DNA from: an uncultured Gammaproteobacteria bacterium
GTDB taxonomy: Bacteria; Pseudomonadota; Gammaproteobacteria; Pseudomonadales; Pseudohongiellaceae
DNA length: 64,000 bases
Direction of reading: 5' to 3'
NCBI GenBank assembly: GCA_913060975.1
Contig: CAJXVC010000006.1
Span: forward strand, 62,001-126,000
The translations under genes and the position numbers were made by a program. Below are positions 37,541 through 46,929 of the stretch, one piece after another. The first letter of the stretch is position 1; every line of letters begins with the position of its first letter. The notes under the pieces were generated by a model that did not search any database, was not told where the DNA came from, and worked only from the letters and a program-made list of their open reading frames with translations.

Positions 37541-38848
37541 ATGAGAAAAATAACCATGCGCGCTATAAGGTTTAGTCAAGCTCTCGTTCTCTCCCTGCTG
37601 TTATCGCTCACTCAGTTCGTACTGGCGGCTGAGCTCTCCAGTACTCGTCCATCGCGTGTCGGTATGTCCGACGAGCGGCTGGAGAATCTCGATGCAGTGA
37701 TGAAATCCTACGTCGATTCCGGGCAGATTGCCGGGCAGGTCATCATGCTGCTGCGTCATGGTCGTGTCGTGTACTCGACCGCCAATGGCGTGCGCAATAT
37801 CGCAGACAATACGCCCATGACGGAAGACTCGATGTTTCGCATCGCCTCACAAACCAAGGCCATTGTCAGCACGGGCATTATGATTTTGCATGAGCGCGGC
37901 GAACTGAACATTGCCGCGCCATTGAGTAACTTCATTCCCGAATGGGCCGACGCCACAGTGGCGGTGGCTGATGGGCGCGGGGGCTATACTACCGAGCCAG
38001 TGAGCCGGGCGATCACCTTGCGTGACTTGCTCTCCCATACCAGTGGTATCGGCTATGGCATGTTTGGTGCACCCGGGCTGGCCATTGAAGAATGGGAAGA
38101 GTCAGGCTTGCAGGGCTGGTACCTCGTCGATCAGACAGTACCGATCCATGAGACCGCTGCGCGCATGGCCGCCATCCCCATGAATGCCCATCCCGGTGAG
38201 CAATGGATATATGGCTACAACACAGACATTCTAGGGGCAGTGATCGAAGTCGTGACCGGCGACAGTCTTGGTGCCTTTATCCAGCAAGAGATTCTCGATC
38301 CGCTGGACATGCACGATACCCATTTCTTCGTACCGCCAGAGAAGGCTGAGCGCATGGCCACGGTGTACTGGATTGAAGACGATGGCAGCTTAAGTGAAGG
38401 CCCGACCGGTGCAGGCATGTATACCCAGGGCCAATACGTGCAGGGTCAAAGCCCGCAGGTGAGTTATTCAGGCGGTGCTGGCCTGGTTTCCACAGCCCGC
38501 GACTATGCGCGCTTTCTGCAGATGATGCTGGACGGCGGCGCACTGGGTGACACGCGTATTCTGTCACCGAAGACAGTAGAGTTGATGACCAGTAATCATC
38601 TGCGCGACATTCCCTATCAGGATGGCATGGGTTTTGGCCTTGGCTTTTCGGTGGTTACCGATCTCGGTGCGCGCGGCACGCTGGGCTCGGAAGGAGAGTT
38701 CGGTTGGGGCGGCGCCTACCATTCGACCTATTGGGTGGATCCGGCGGAAGATCTGGTTGTGGTTTATCTGACGCAATTCGGGCCCGGTGTGGGTCTGGAT
38801 GACTACAGCAAATTGCGTGCAGGTATTTATGCGGCGATTGTTGAATAG
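37541..38848 (+). CDS. exported beta-lactamase-fold serine hydrolase (class C/EstB type)
   Basis: 435 residues; signal peptide to about VLA|AEL. A second ATG five codons in is an equally good start. The serine-protease-like motifs are SQTK (S-x-x-K nucleophile), YNT (Y-x-N) and the WGGAYHSTYWVDP segment in the place of KTG, which is the pattern of EstB-type esterases and 6-aminohexanoate hydrolases rather than true beta-lactamases. It probably cleaves esters or amides in the periplasm. Next to it on the plus strand is the exported methyltransferase gene. Confidence 0.88.
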   Translation: MRKITMRAIRFSQALVLSLLLSLTQFVLAAELSSTRPSRVGMSDERLENLDAVMKSYVDSGQIAGQVIMLLRHGRVVYSTANGVRNIADNTPMTEDSMFRIASQTKAIVSTGIMILHERGELNIAAPLSNFIPEWADATVAVADGRGGYTTEPVSRAITLRDLLSHTSGIGYGMFGAPGLAIEEWEESGLQGWYLVDQTVPIHETAARMAAIPMNAHPGEQWIYGYNTDILGAVIEVVTGDSLGAFIQQEILDPLDMHDTHFFVPPEKAERMATVYWIEDDGSLSEGPTGAGMYTQGQYVQGQSPQVSYSGGAGLVSTARDYARFLQMMLDGGALGDTRILSPKTVELMTSNHLRDIPYQDGMGFGLGFSVVTDLGARGTLGSEGEFGWGGAYHSTYWVDPAEDLVVVYLTQFGPGVGLDDYSKLRAGIYAAIVE

Positions 38849-38933
38849 TGGTCGGGAAGGGGGCTGGTTATCGGGCTACCCATTTCTGGTCCGATTGTTT
38901 GCGCCTCCTTATTGGAATCACCGGAATCACCGT

Positions 38934-39743
38934 ATGCATCGAGCTCTGCTTCAACTCAGCCTGACGCTCCTGACAATGTCTGCCAGTGGTGTGTTGTTCG
39001 CAGCCGATTCTGATGTCGTGCTCGAGGTAATGGCGCGTGCGGACAGGTTGGCAGACGATCGGGATAGAGATGCCCGCAGTAAACCACAGTTCGTTATCCC
39101 TTTGCTCAATCTCGAACCCGGCGACCGGGTCATCGATCTGTTTGCCGGTGGTGGATACTATAGCGAGCTGTTGGCAGGGATTGTCGGTAGCGATGGCGAG
39201 GTGATCCTGCACAATAATCCAGGCTTTGAGTCCTGGGGAATAAACCAACTCAATGATCGATTCAGCGCTGAGCGCAGTCTTGATAATGTGACTCGACATA
39301 CGCGCAGTGGTATTAACCTGGACCTGCAGGCGGAGTCTGTAGATGCCGCACTGATCGTTATGGCACTGCATGATCTGTATGTGATTCCCAAACGCTACAA
39401 TGGCCAGGAATATGTGCGGGCAGGCAATGCTGCCAATACGGATTATTTTTACGGCCAGTTACACACCGCTCTAAAGCCCGGCGGCCGCTTTGTAGTCATC
39501 GACCATCAAAGCAATCCCGACTCCTCTCTAGAAGCCGCGACCGATTTGCATCGCATTGATCAGGCCTTTATCCGTTCGGAGCTGAGTGCCCAGGGGTTCA
39601 CCTTTATTGGCAGTTCCGAGGTGCTGTCCAATCCTGATGATGATCACGATCGCATCGTGTTTGATGAGGATTTGCAGGGGCACACCGATCGATTCATTTT
39701 GATCTTTGAGAAGGCGGCCAGTGCAAGTGCTTTGCAAGACTGA
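38934..39743 (+). CDS. exported class I methyltransferase-like protein
   Basis: 269 residues from the ATG at 38934, after which a signal peptide (cleavage near LFA|ADS) begins. The body has a Rossmann methyltransferase fold: motif I VIDLFAGGGYYSELLA, VDAALIVMALHDLY (motif IV-like), and LKPGGRFVVIDHQ. It resembles a group of predicted methyltransferases that carry signal peptides. S-adenosylmethionine is not known to be available in the periplasm, so the enzyme may be inactive as a methyltransferase, retained in the cytoplasm, or use another ligand. It starts 85 bases after the serine hydrolase. Confidence 0.82.
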   Translation: MHRALLQLSLTLLTMSASGVLFAADSDVVLEVMARADRLADDRDRDARSKPQFVIPLLNLEPGDRVIDLFAGGGYYSELLAGIVGSDGEVILHNNPGFESWGINQLNDRFSAERSLDNVTRHTRSGINLDLQAESVDAALIVMALHDLYVIPKRYNGQEYVRAGNAANTDYFYGQLHTALKPGGRFVVIDHQSNPDSSLEAATDLHRIDQAFIRSELSAQGFTFIGSSEVLSNPDDDHDRIVFDEDLQGHTDRFILIFEKAASASALQD

Positions 39744-39859
39744 CCACCGATTCCGAGATAATACTCTGACCCTTTTTATGTGCCCCTTTTTATGACCTCG
39801 TTTATTCGAAGCTGTAGAGTTCTGCATGCTAGTTATCTGTACTCTGTTAGGAAAGTGAT

Positions 39860-40867
39860 ATGTCTTCAGAATCTCTGCCAAAGCAAAAGCTCTGGATTTG
39901 GTTTTTGTGGATTGCTGTCTTCTATTTTTTCTGGTTAGTCGCTGCCAGTGATGAATTAGGGACTGCCCTGGCCCATTGGCCTATTGCATTCGCTATGACG
40001 CTCGGCAGTTATGCTGCAGGCTCTACGCCAATGGGTGGAGGCACTGTAGGTTTTCCTGTGTTGGTACTGTTATTCGAAGAGCCCGCTGCGCTCGGGCGGG
40101 ATTTCAGTTTTGCGGTGCAGTCTATCGGCATGGTAAGCGCCAGTATTTTTATTTTTGCGCGCCGACAACCTCTGGCCAATTCAATGTTGCTGGGCTCGGT
40201 AATGGGCTCATTTCTCGGCTTGCCTGTCGGTATATTCTTTATCGCACCCTATATTTCTGATTTGTGGATCAAGGTGGTTTTTGCCGTTGTGTGGGGCAGC
40301 TTCGGCTTATTGCACCTCTATCGAATAAGTGAAATTGCCGGGCATACCGGTATTACCAAATTTGACGAACGCTGGGATCGGCGCGTGGGGTTTATACTTG
40401 GCATTTGTGCGAGTGCGCTGGTAGTGAGCGTGACTGGCGTGGGTATCGACATGGTGATTTACGCAGCGCTGGTGCTGCTGTGTCGAGCTGATTTGAAAAT
40501 CGCTATTCCAACTTCAGTGGTGATAATGGCTTTTAACTCTGTTTTGGGAGTTGCCATTAAAAGCACAACGCAGGACTGGCAGCCCGGCGTTTATGAAAAC
40601 TGGTTGGCTGCTGCGCCAATAGTTGCGTTGGGTGCGCCGCTGGGGGTGTTCGTCGTGCAATATATCGGGCGCAAACCGACTTTGCTTGTAGTTGCTGCGC
40701 TTTGCATCGGCCAATTTGTGTGGACATGCTATGCGGAACAACAGGCGCTCGGTTTGACAGGAATCGCTGCTGCAATTTCTGCCGTGTTGCTCTTCCTGCT
40801 GGTGTTTGAATGGTTGCGTGCGCTTGGCATCAATCTGATCGACAAACAATTGCGCCGAATTGAATAA
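39860..40867 (+). CDS. TauE/SafE (TSUP) family permease
   Basis: 335-residue membrane protein with eight to nine hydrophobic segments and the TSUP repeats (SYAAGSTPMGGGTVGFPVLVLLFEEPAALGRDFSFAVQSIGM and the matching VVSVTGVGIDMVIYAALVLLCRADLKIAIPTSVVIMA). It is larger than the first TSUP protein of the window and belongs to a different branch. It exports or imports an unidentified organic or sulfur anion. It follows the methyltransferase gene by about 115 bases. Confidence 0.85.
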   Translation: MSSESLPKQKLWIWFLWIAVFYFFWLVAASDELGTALAHWPIAFAMTLGSYAAGSTPMGGGTVGFPVLVLLFEEPAALGRDFSFAVQSIGMVSASIFIFARRQPLANSMLLGSVMGSFLGLPVGIFFIAPYISDLWIKVVFAVVWGSFGLLHLYRISEIAGHTGITKFDERWDRRVGFILGICASALVVSVTGVGIDMVIYAALVLLCRADLKIAIPTSVVIMAFNSVLGVAIKSTTQDWQPGVYENWLAAAPIVALGAPLGVFVVQYIGRKPTLLVVAALCIGQFVWTCYAEQQALGLTGIAAAISAVLLFLLVFEWLRALGINLIDKQLRRIE

Positions 40868-40893
40868 AAGGCGCGAATAAATAAAAACTAAAA

Positions 40894-40935
40894 GGGGCAG
40901 AGTAAAAAGACAGTACCGTGTTTTAACTCTGCCCC
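40894..40935. repeat. GGGGCAGAGT inverted-repeat element
   Basis: GGGGCAGAGTAAAA and TTTTAACTCTGCCCC face each other across a 13-base loop between convergent genes. Related half-sites occur at 39756-39790, 49873-49912, 53245-53301 and 59151-59222, usually as GGGG(C/T)CAGAGTA or its complement. The hairpin may also terminate transcription here. Confidence 0.65.
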
Positions 40936-40942
40936 AATTTAA

Positions 40943-41899
40943 TCAATAGCCGGTTGCGTCAGGATTTTCCCAGCCATCATTGGTAGGTCCCTGCAAGTGG
41001 AAGCGAGAATCGCTGCTCAGCGGGTTACCAGTGGCATTGGCAAACGCCGCATTGCCATAGAGCTTGCCGGCGCGGTAAGTGGCATTACGCACTTTGATTT
41101 GCAGGTCATGATATTCCTGTGAGTCCTGTGCATAGCCTGAGAAGTTAGCCAGATCAGCATTGCCGATCATGACGACGTCAACGCCCGGGACAGTGGCAAT
41201 CTCAAGTGCGTTGTTCACCCCTTCGACTGTTTCGATCATGACAATGACGAGCATATTATCGCTCATCGTTTCCAGAAAATTTTCTCCCTGACGAACCTGG
41301 GGGCCCCAAATTGAGAACACCTGGCCACCACCCAGGCTACGGCGGGCCAGTGGCGGGAAGCGCGTGTAGCGCGCTGACTCTCTGGCCTCGATCGCGTCAT
41401 CCACCGTTGGTACGACAATGCCCAACATGCCCATGTCCATGGCCTTTTGTACCGCACCCTCGCTGGCATCAGGGAGTCGCAGAATCGGTGTGGCACCCAC
41501 ATTTGGGCAGGCGGCGAGCATATTGGCCACATCATCATAATTCATCATGCTGTGCTGCATCTCAAACCAGGTAAAGTCGTAGTGAGGGGCTTCTGCGCAA
41601 TAGCGCTCGGTATCAAAGCTGGTAATGTAATGGCTGAATACCTGTTCGCCTGCCAGCAATTTCGCTTTGGCGGTATTGAACAGTTCGCGATCAGGGTCCA
41701 GCATATAGTCTTGCATGGCCCAGCCCCAAGGGCGGCCGGCTACGGTGGTCTCAGCCTGAACCGATCCGGTTCCCCAGCCAGTCACATCGACAGTTTCCTG
41801 TGCCTGAGCTATGCCGCTTAATACTGCAGCGGCCAAGCCGGCGAGGCCCAGAAGCGCCATGTTTGAAGCTTTCATTGCAGCTTTCATTGTAGCTATCAT
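40943..41899 (-). CDS. exported HpcH/HpaI aldolase-family protein
   Basis: 318 residues. The N-terminus up to AQAQE (about residue 34) is a signal peptide, and the rest is an HpcH/HpaI aldolase/citrate lyase beta-like barrel: FTWFEMQHSMMNYDDVANML, MGMLGIVVPTVDDAIEARE, VIVMIETVEGVNNALEIATVPGVDVVMIGNADLANF, where the Glu and Asp fill the metal site. The canonical enzymes cleave 4-hydroxy-2-ketoacids in the cytoplasm, so a periplasmic location is unusual. AAGGAAA precedes the ATG. It is downstream of the DUF5916 barrel gene on the same strand, with about 110 bases between. Confidence 0.85.
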   Translation of the reverse strand: MIATMKAAMKASNMALLGLAGLAAAVLSGIAQAQETVDVTGWGTGSVQAETTVAGRPWGWAMQDYMLDPDRELFNTAKAKLLAGEQVFSHYITSFDTERYCAEAPHYDFTWFEMQHSMMNYDDVANMLAACPNVGATPILRLPDASEGAVQKAMDMGMLGIVVPTVDDAIEARESARYTRFPPLARRSLGGGQVFSIWGPQVRQGENFLETMSDNMLVIVMIETVEGVNNALEIATVPGVDVVMIGNADLANFSGYAQDSQEYHDLQIKVRNATYRAGKLYGNAAFANATGNPLSSDSRFHLQGPTNDGWENPDATGY

Positions 41900-42006
41900 T
41901 GATAGTTTCCTTATTGTTTTCGATTATCCAGAGAGATAATTTTTTGTAAGGCTCGCGAGACTGATAATAAGGATTAGGACTATGTCCGTCCAATTATCAA
42001 ATGGTT

Positions 42007-44304
42007 TTAGAAACGGTATGTATAGTTCACCTTCATGACACCGCCACGTGACAGTGTCTCAAAGCGACTATCGCGCAGAGGCCCGTCTTCATACAACCAG
42101 TTGTTGCTCCAGACCAGAAAGATGTCATTGCCGGGTTGTATGATCCATCGTAGTCGCGCGTAAAAGCCGACTACATTGGAAAGATCATCATATTGCACGT
42201 TGCCAGTAATTGCCGTCCAGGGGCTCAGATTCCAGGCCCAGGACAAACGCATGAGATTAGTTTCAAAGTCCCCTTGTGGCAGGGTCACGCTGTTGTGCTG
42301 ATAATTGGCTGACAATGACACGCCAATGCGCGGACGTACAGTAGCAGAAAGATCGAGTCCATCGAGCTGCCCACCCCAGAAGCCTTTGCTTTCAATGCTT
42401 GCACTACCGGACAACATCCGGCGCCCAGCGGTGTTAAAGCTGGCAGTCCAGCTGTCAGAATCGTAATTGCCGGGCTGAATGCGAATGGCGTCCTCGCCAC
42501 TGCCATAGATAGTAAAGACACTGTCCAGATGTTCGAAGTTACGTCCGACTTCTAAAGCGATACGGTCGCCGCTATCAAAGATAACGCGTAGCGGAGTGAG
42601 ATCGACATTGCGGGTCAACAGGCGATTGTCCAGATCAGTCAGGTATTCGAATTCGACTTGGTGTTCGGTCTGGCGGACGGGTTCCCAACGCTCCGGACGT
42701 GGCGCATACGTCAGTGTCGGCTGGTGGCGGCGAATGCCCCGCCGCTCTACAAAGCCCAGTGCAGGATTCCAATTTTCACCAAATTCACTGTGGGAGGAAC
42801 TCACACGCCACAGATCATTGGGGAACGACCAGCTCAGACCTTTGGCGCTGGTATTCGATGAACCCAGATCGTCACCGGTAGCCGGGTCGTTGTGGGAGAG
42901 CATGAAGCCTTGAACCTGCGCGTTGTACTGGCCAAGAAATTGCGACGTGAAGAAATCGAAGTCGGCTCCCACCGTATGGCGATCTTGCAAATTCACACTG
43001 CCGGGAATGTCGTCTGAGGCGCGTCGCGTATAGAGCATGCCGATATGCGACTGCTGAAACAGGCTGCGTTTGACTCGTGCAACGGTAAAATCTTCCGCGG
43101 CCCAAGGGCGCGTTGTGCCGTCGCTGTTTTCGAGAGTGGTATCGCCGGTGCGTACCTGGTAGAGGCCGAGCTCGTAATTTCCCGCCTGTCCGCCCAGACG
43201 CGTACCAAAGTCGATCGGCACTTCTTGCCCATCGACCAGGCCGATACGACGACTGAAGAAGGGGTCGGCGCCGTTGAGAGAGAACACCCCCGAGCCTTCA
43301 AGAAAGAATTCACGCTGTTCCGGAAAACGCAGAGGAAAGCGAGTGATGTTAACTTGCCGATCATCGACCTCTACCTCGGCGAAGTCTGTGTTCACTGTTA
43401 GCGCACCACGCAAAGAAGGTGTCAATGAATAGGTGATATCAATACCCAGTTTGGCGTCTTCGCCACTTCTCGAGCCAGCAGCCGGGCCGCTGTTGGTAGA
43501 GGCATTGATATAGGGTTTGAGTTCTATGCCCCGGCCCTGACTCAGATCATTCAGGCCGCGCAGCTCACCGGTATGCACCGGGCGGAACAGGCCTTCTGTA
43601 CGACGCCAGCCATTCCAGAGAATCTCTTCGTTATAGCGTCGTATGGTGCGTTGGAAATTGATACCCCAGGCGGTGAGCGATGGATCGAAATTGAGCGTTG
43701 AGAAGGGGATGCGTATTTCCACAGACCAGCCATCAGGCTGAATAGCCGTGCGCATGTTCCAGAGACCATTCCAACGTTTGTTGAATCCGCCGCCACCCTC
43801 GATAAGGCCATCGCCGAGCAATCCGGCAGGGTTGGTCTCGAAGAAGTACCCGGTGCGCTTGTCATCGAAGGTGCTGATGATCCACATAAAGCGATCATCA
43901 GTGCCCAGTCCGGCATCGCGCTGTAACTGATAGGCGATGATGCCGTCAGGATCAGAGTCATACAGCATCGCGCCGATATACAGGGCCTGATCGTCATAGA
44001 GAATTCGTACCGCGGTCGGTTCACTTGGCTCGCCGCCTTCGACAGGGTCCTGCTGGCGAAATTCCGTAATAGGCTGCGCTTGTGCCCAGACCGCCTCATT
44101 GAGATTGCCGTCAAGTTCAATCTCAACACCATCAAGTATACGAGTTGCCTGCATGCTGGGCCGGACTGTGGTGGAGGAGACATCGTTTTGTGCGTAGCTC
44201 GAGTGAGAGCAGAGGCAGAAGGCTACTGGGAGAAGTATGAAAAACTTCTGCAATCCAAAACTTGAACAACATCTGTGTAGCTTATCGATTTGACCGTGGC
44301 GCAT
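42007..44304 (-). CDS. DUF5916 outer-membrane barrel with CBM9-like domain
   Basis: 765 residues from the ATG at 44304; a signal peptide ends near SYA|QND. Residues about 50-230 resemble a family-9 carbohydrate-binding (DOMON-like) domain (LDGNLNEAVWAQAQPITEFRQ...PEGGEPSEPTAVRILYDDQALYIGAMLYDSDP). The C-terminal 500 residues are a DUF5916 beta-barrel with alternating aromatic strands, ending in TYRF, the terminal Phe used by the Bam machinery. Such proteins are common in marine bacteria near degradation genes; their substrate is unknown. PFRRF-like WGINFQRTIRRYNEEILWNGWRR is the family mark. Confidence 0.85.
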   Translation of the reverse strand: MRHGQIDKLHRCCSSFGLQKFFILLPVAFCLCSHSSYAQNDVSSTTVRPSMQATRILDGVEIELDGNLNEAVWAQAQPITEFRQQDPVEGGEPSEPTAVRILYDDQALYIGAMLYDSDPDGIIAYQLQRDAGLGTDDRFMWIISTFDDKRTGYFFETNPAGLLGDGLIEGGGGFNKRWNGLWNMRTAIQPDGWSVEIRIPFSTLNFDPSLTAWGINFQRTIRRYNEEILWNGWRRTEGLFRPVHTGELRGLNDLSQGRGIELKPYINASTNSGPAAGSRSGEDAKLGIDITYSLTPSLRGALTVNTDFAEVEVDDRQVNITRFPLRFPEQREFFLEGSGVFSLNGADPFFSRRIGLVDGQEVPIDFGTRLGGQAGNYELGLYQVRTGDTTLENSDGTTRPWAAEDFTVARVKRSLFQQSHIGMLYTRRASDDIPGSVNLQDRHTVGADFDFFTSQFLGQYNAQVQGFMLSHNDPATGDDLGSSNTSAKGLSWSFPNDLWRVSSSHSEFGENWNPALGFVERRGIRRHQPTLTYAPRPERWEPVRQTEHQVEFEYLTDLDNRLLTRNVDLTPLRVIFDSGDRIALEVGRNFEHLDSVFTIYGSGEDAIRIQPGNYDSDSWTASFNTAGRRMLSGSASIESKGFWGGQLDGLDLSATVRPRIGVSLSANYQHNSVTLPQGDFETNLMRLSWAWNLSPWTAITGNVQYDDLSNVVGFYARLRWIIQPGNDIFLVWSNNWLYEDGPLRDSRFETLSRGGVMKVNYTYRF

Positions 44305-44602
44305 GCATACTCCAAGCGAACGTTCGCTTTGCTTCGTCATGTCCGCAGTGGCCATGTCAGTTTGCAAAAGGGGCGAAGACTAATGGAAGTTAGGAAGCTG
44401 TGTCCAGCGGAGGTAGGAGGGAAGCGCCAAAGTGGATGTTGGGCTCGGCGAATGTCGGCAATGCGCAGGTGATAGGTGGAGGTAGGTTGAATTAAACAGG
44501 ATAGCGGTTGTTATGTGGTCTTCGGCTTTTCAATTATTGCGCATTCTTACTGGTTCGCTGTTGCTAACTCTCATGCGCGCTCATTCACTCTCTTTCCTGA
44601 TT

Positions 44603-45322
44603 CTATGCACATACGTATTGCGACTGTTTGGCAAACCAGGCATGAACGAAACCAGATTGATAAAATTGAACCGGTGTGCCAAAGCCACCGCGCTTTATAA
44701 TTGATTTAACTTCTTCGGGAGGCAAAATAGCCACATCTTTTGCCCATGCTGAATGTGTTTTTTCAATCGCTTCGGCGGAGACGTTTGCTGCGTGCAACAT
44801 GCTCACCCATGTCTTGAGTAGCTCTTTATATTCGAATGAGCCTACTGCAGACGACAGGTCGGCACTAACCAGGATGCCCGCGGGTTTCAATTTGTCGGAA
44901 ATAGCCCGGAAAAAATTGCAGCGCGCTTCCTCGGCAAGGATAAACTGCGAAACCATAAAGCAGGTAGCCGCATCATGAAGCTCCGCTTCTGGAAGAGTCT
45001 CCACATAGCCTTCATGAAACGAGCAGCGACCAGCATAGCCCTCGTTCTGGGCTTTTTGGCGACACACATCGAGCATCGCCCCAGAGGGTTCGACAGCGGT
45101 AAATCTCCAATTCGGAAACCTGTTGGCTAAATAAGAGAGCTCGGCGCCTATACCCAAACCGACGCAGAGTATGTGGGCGCTGCGTGGCAATTCTGAAAAA
45201 ATCCACTCCAGTTGGAAATATAAGCCATCGTGAATAGGTGCCAGTTTTGTATGTTGCGTTTCATAAGTTGAAGCCTGTTTATTAAACAAGGCGTTGAGTT
45301 CTTCTTGGTTCACGTAGTGCAA
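44603..45322 (-). CDS. class I SAM-dependent methyltransferase
   Basis: 239-residue cytosolic protein. The N-terminal helix is NALFNKQASTYETQ. Motif I is ILCVGLGIGAELSYLANRFPNWRFTAVEPSGAML, followed by AEEARCNFFRAISDKLKPAGILVSADLSS. It fits the methyltransferase-11/25 superfamily of small-molecule methyltransferases; a substrate cannot be named. It is a single gene flanked by intergenic spaces of about 300 bases upstream and downstream. Confidence 0.82.
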   Translation of the reverse strand: MHYVNQEELNALFNKQASTYETQHTKLAPIHDGLYFQLEWIFSELPRSAHILCVGLGIGAELSYLANRFPNWRFTAVEPSGAMLDVCRQKAQNEGYAGRCSFHEGYVETLPEAELHDAATCFMVSQFILAEEARCNFFRAISDKLKPAGILVSADLSSAVGSFEYKELLKTWVSMLHAANVSAEAIEKTHSAWAKDVAILPPEEVKSIIKRGGFGTPVQFYQSGFVHAWFAKQSQYVCA

Positions 45323-45610
45323 GCTCCTGTTTTATGTTTAACGAGTCTCGTTAATCAGCGAGTGGCGTAGGCCTATATCTGCAGTGGAGAGCAGTTAAGG
45401 GCAGCAATAAAGTAGCAAGATGTCGGAAGGCTGTAATGTTGTTTTACTATTTTGTTGGTGTCCTCAATTGTCCTGATTGTCTAAACTGCAGTACTTGGAA
45501 TGGGAATGATGCGTGTGGCTGTTGCTTAAGCTCTTATGTCCCGTTAAGTTAGCCACTAGTCAGTGTCCTCTGGTTGTCTATTCATATTTTCTACAGAAAG
45601 GGAGTTACGC

Positions 45611-46462
45611 ATGTCTGAAAGGGAAGTCTACAATCCACCGGCCGTTTGGACTTGGAACAAAGACAACGGTGGCCAATTCGCTGCAATCAATCGACCTGTC
45701 GCTGGCCCGACTCACGATGCTGAATTGAATGTGGGAGATCATCCGCTGCAACTGTATTCGCTCGCCACGCCCAATGGTGTGAAAGTCACCATTATGCTGG
45801 AAGAGTTGTTGGAAGCAGGTCATTCGGGTGCAGAGTACGATGCCTGGTTCATAGACATCGGTGAAGGCGATCAGTTCTCGTCCGGTTTTGTGGAGATCAA
45901 CCCCAATTCGAAAATACCGGCAATGGTGGACTACAGCGGCGAGTCACCTATCCGACTCTTTGAATCCGGTTCTATACTTCTCTATCTGGCCGACAAGTTT
46001 GCGGCATTGTTGCCGACCGACACTACTGCACGCGCCGAGGCGCTTAACTGGTTATTCTGGCAGATGGGGAGCGGTCCCTATCTCGGTGGCGGGTTTGGCC
46101 ATTTCTATGCGTATGCGCCTGCCAAGATGGAATATCCTATTGATCGATTTACGATGGAGGTGAAGCGGCAGTTGAGCGTGCTGGACAAGCGTCTGGCTGA
46201 CCACGATTATCTTGCTGGCGCAGAATACAGCATTGCGGATATTGCTATATGGCCCTGGTATGGCGCTCTGGTGCTCGATGACATGTACAGTGCAAGTGAG
46301 TTCCTGCAAGTGCATGAATACACCAACGTGCAGCGTTGGGCGCAAACGCTGGCCAATCGGCCGGCTGTCATCCGGGGACGCCGTGTCAATAAAACCTGGG
46401 GTGATGCTGGGGATCAACTGCGCGAGCGACATAGCGCAAAAGATTTCGATGGCGCAGACTGA
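45611..46462 (+). CDS. yghU: glutathione S-transferase, YghU/Nu class
   Basis: 283 residues from the ATG at 45611 (AAAGGGAG just upstream). The sequence is strongly YghU-like throughout: VWTWNKDNGGQFAAINRPVAGPTHD, HPLQLYSLATPNGVKVTIMLEELLEAG, GDQFSSGFVEINPNSKIPA, ESGSILLYLADKF, LGGGFGHFYAYAPAK and the C-terminal RGRRVNKTW. The Nu class shows glutathione-dependent disulfide-bond oxidoreductase activity and organic hydroperoxide reduction, binding two GSH per subunit. A terminator hairpin follows at 46478. Confidence 0.94.
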   Translation: MSEREVYNPPAVWTWNKDNGGQFAAINRPVAGPTHDAELNVGDHPLQLYSLATPNGVKVTIMLEELLEAGHSGAEYDAWFIDIGEGDQFSSGFVEINPNSKIPAMVDYSGESPIRLFESGSILLYLADKFAALLPTDTTARAEALNWLFWQMGSGPYLGGGFGHFYAYAPAKMEYPIDRFTMEVKRQLSVLDKRLADHDYLAGAEYSIADIAIWPWYGALVLDDMYSASEFLQVHEYTNVQRWAQTLANRPAVIRGRRVNKTWGDAGDQLRERHSAKDFDGAD

Positions 46463-46477
46463 GAGGCAGGATTGCGG

Positions 46478-46508
46478 AGCGGGATGGTAGCGCTACTGTT
46501 CCGCTTTT
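46478..46508 (+). terminator. rho-independent terminator after yghU
   Basis: AGCGGGATGGTAGC (46478-46491) pairs with GCTACTGTTCCGCT (46492-46505) with one mismatch and a G-U pair, and TTTT follows. It lies 16 bases after the stop codon. Confidence 0.75.
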
Positions 46509-46518
46509 ATCAGTATCT

Positions 46519-46929
46519 CTAGGTGTTGTTGCTCTGAGGAGGGTTCTTGTTAGATTTGGATCCCATAATCCACGCCTCGCCTTCTGAAACAGTTCTGAAC
46601 ACTTTGGAAGTCTTAGCTATATTGTCAGCCAGACCCTCATACATTCGCAACATACCATAATTCAGATTGCTGTCAGCAATATACGCAACTCTGGCGCCTT
46701 GCCGACCTGGATTCTGTTTCTCCATTGCGATCACTTCTTTTAAAAAACTCGTATCGACATCATTGAATTCCATTTGGCTAACATCGACCAGCGAATCCAC
46801 GTTAGAGGCAAACTCAGTGTTTTCAGAAAGTTCCAGAATGGAGTTCTTGAAATCCGCCATAGTTACTACGCCTGTTAGTGAGGCATAGAGTATGTCTGAA
46901 TTTTTGTCGTAGCGAAGCTGTATAGGCAT
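46519..46929 (-). CDS. hypothetical protein, STAS/SpoIIAA-like
   Basis: 136-residue cytosolic protein. MPIQLRYDKNSDILYASLTGVVTMADFKNSILELSENTEF and NVDSLVDVSQMEFNDVDTSFLKEVI have the strand-helix rhythm of SpoIIAA-like/STAS folds. The C-terminal tail is Asn/Ser/Lys-rich. No catalytic residue is visible. It is a single gene convergent with yghU; function unknown. Confidence 0.65.
   Translation of the reverse strand: MPIQLRYDKNSDILYASLTGVVTMADFKNSILELSENTEFASNVDSLVDVSQMEFNDVDTSFLKEVIAMEKQNPGRQGARVAYIADSNLNYGMLRMYEGLADNIAKTSKVFRTVSEGEAWIMGSKSNKNPPQSNNT

Noticed and set aside
44513..44704. Plus-strand frames after the DUF5916 gene
   Set aside because: They overlap the 3' end of the well-supported methyltransferase gene on the other strand and look like chance frames.
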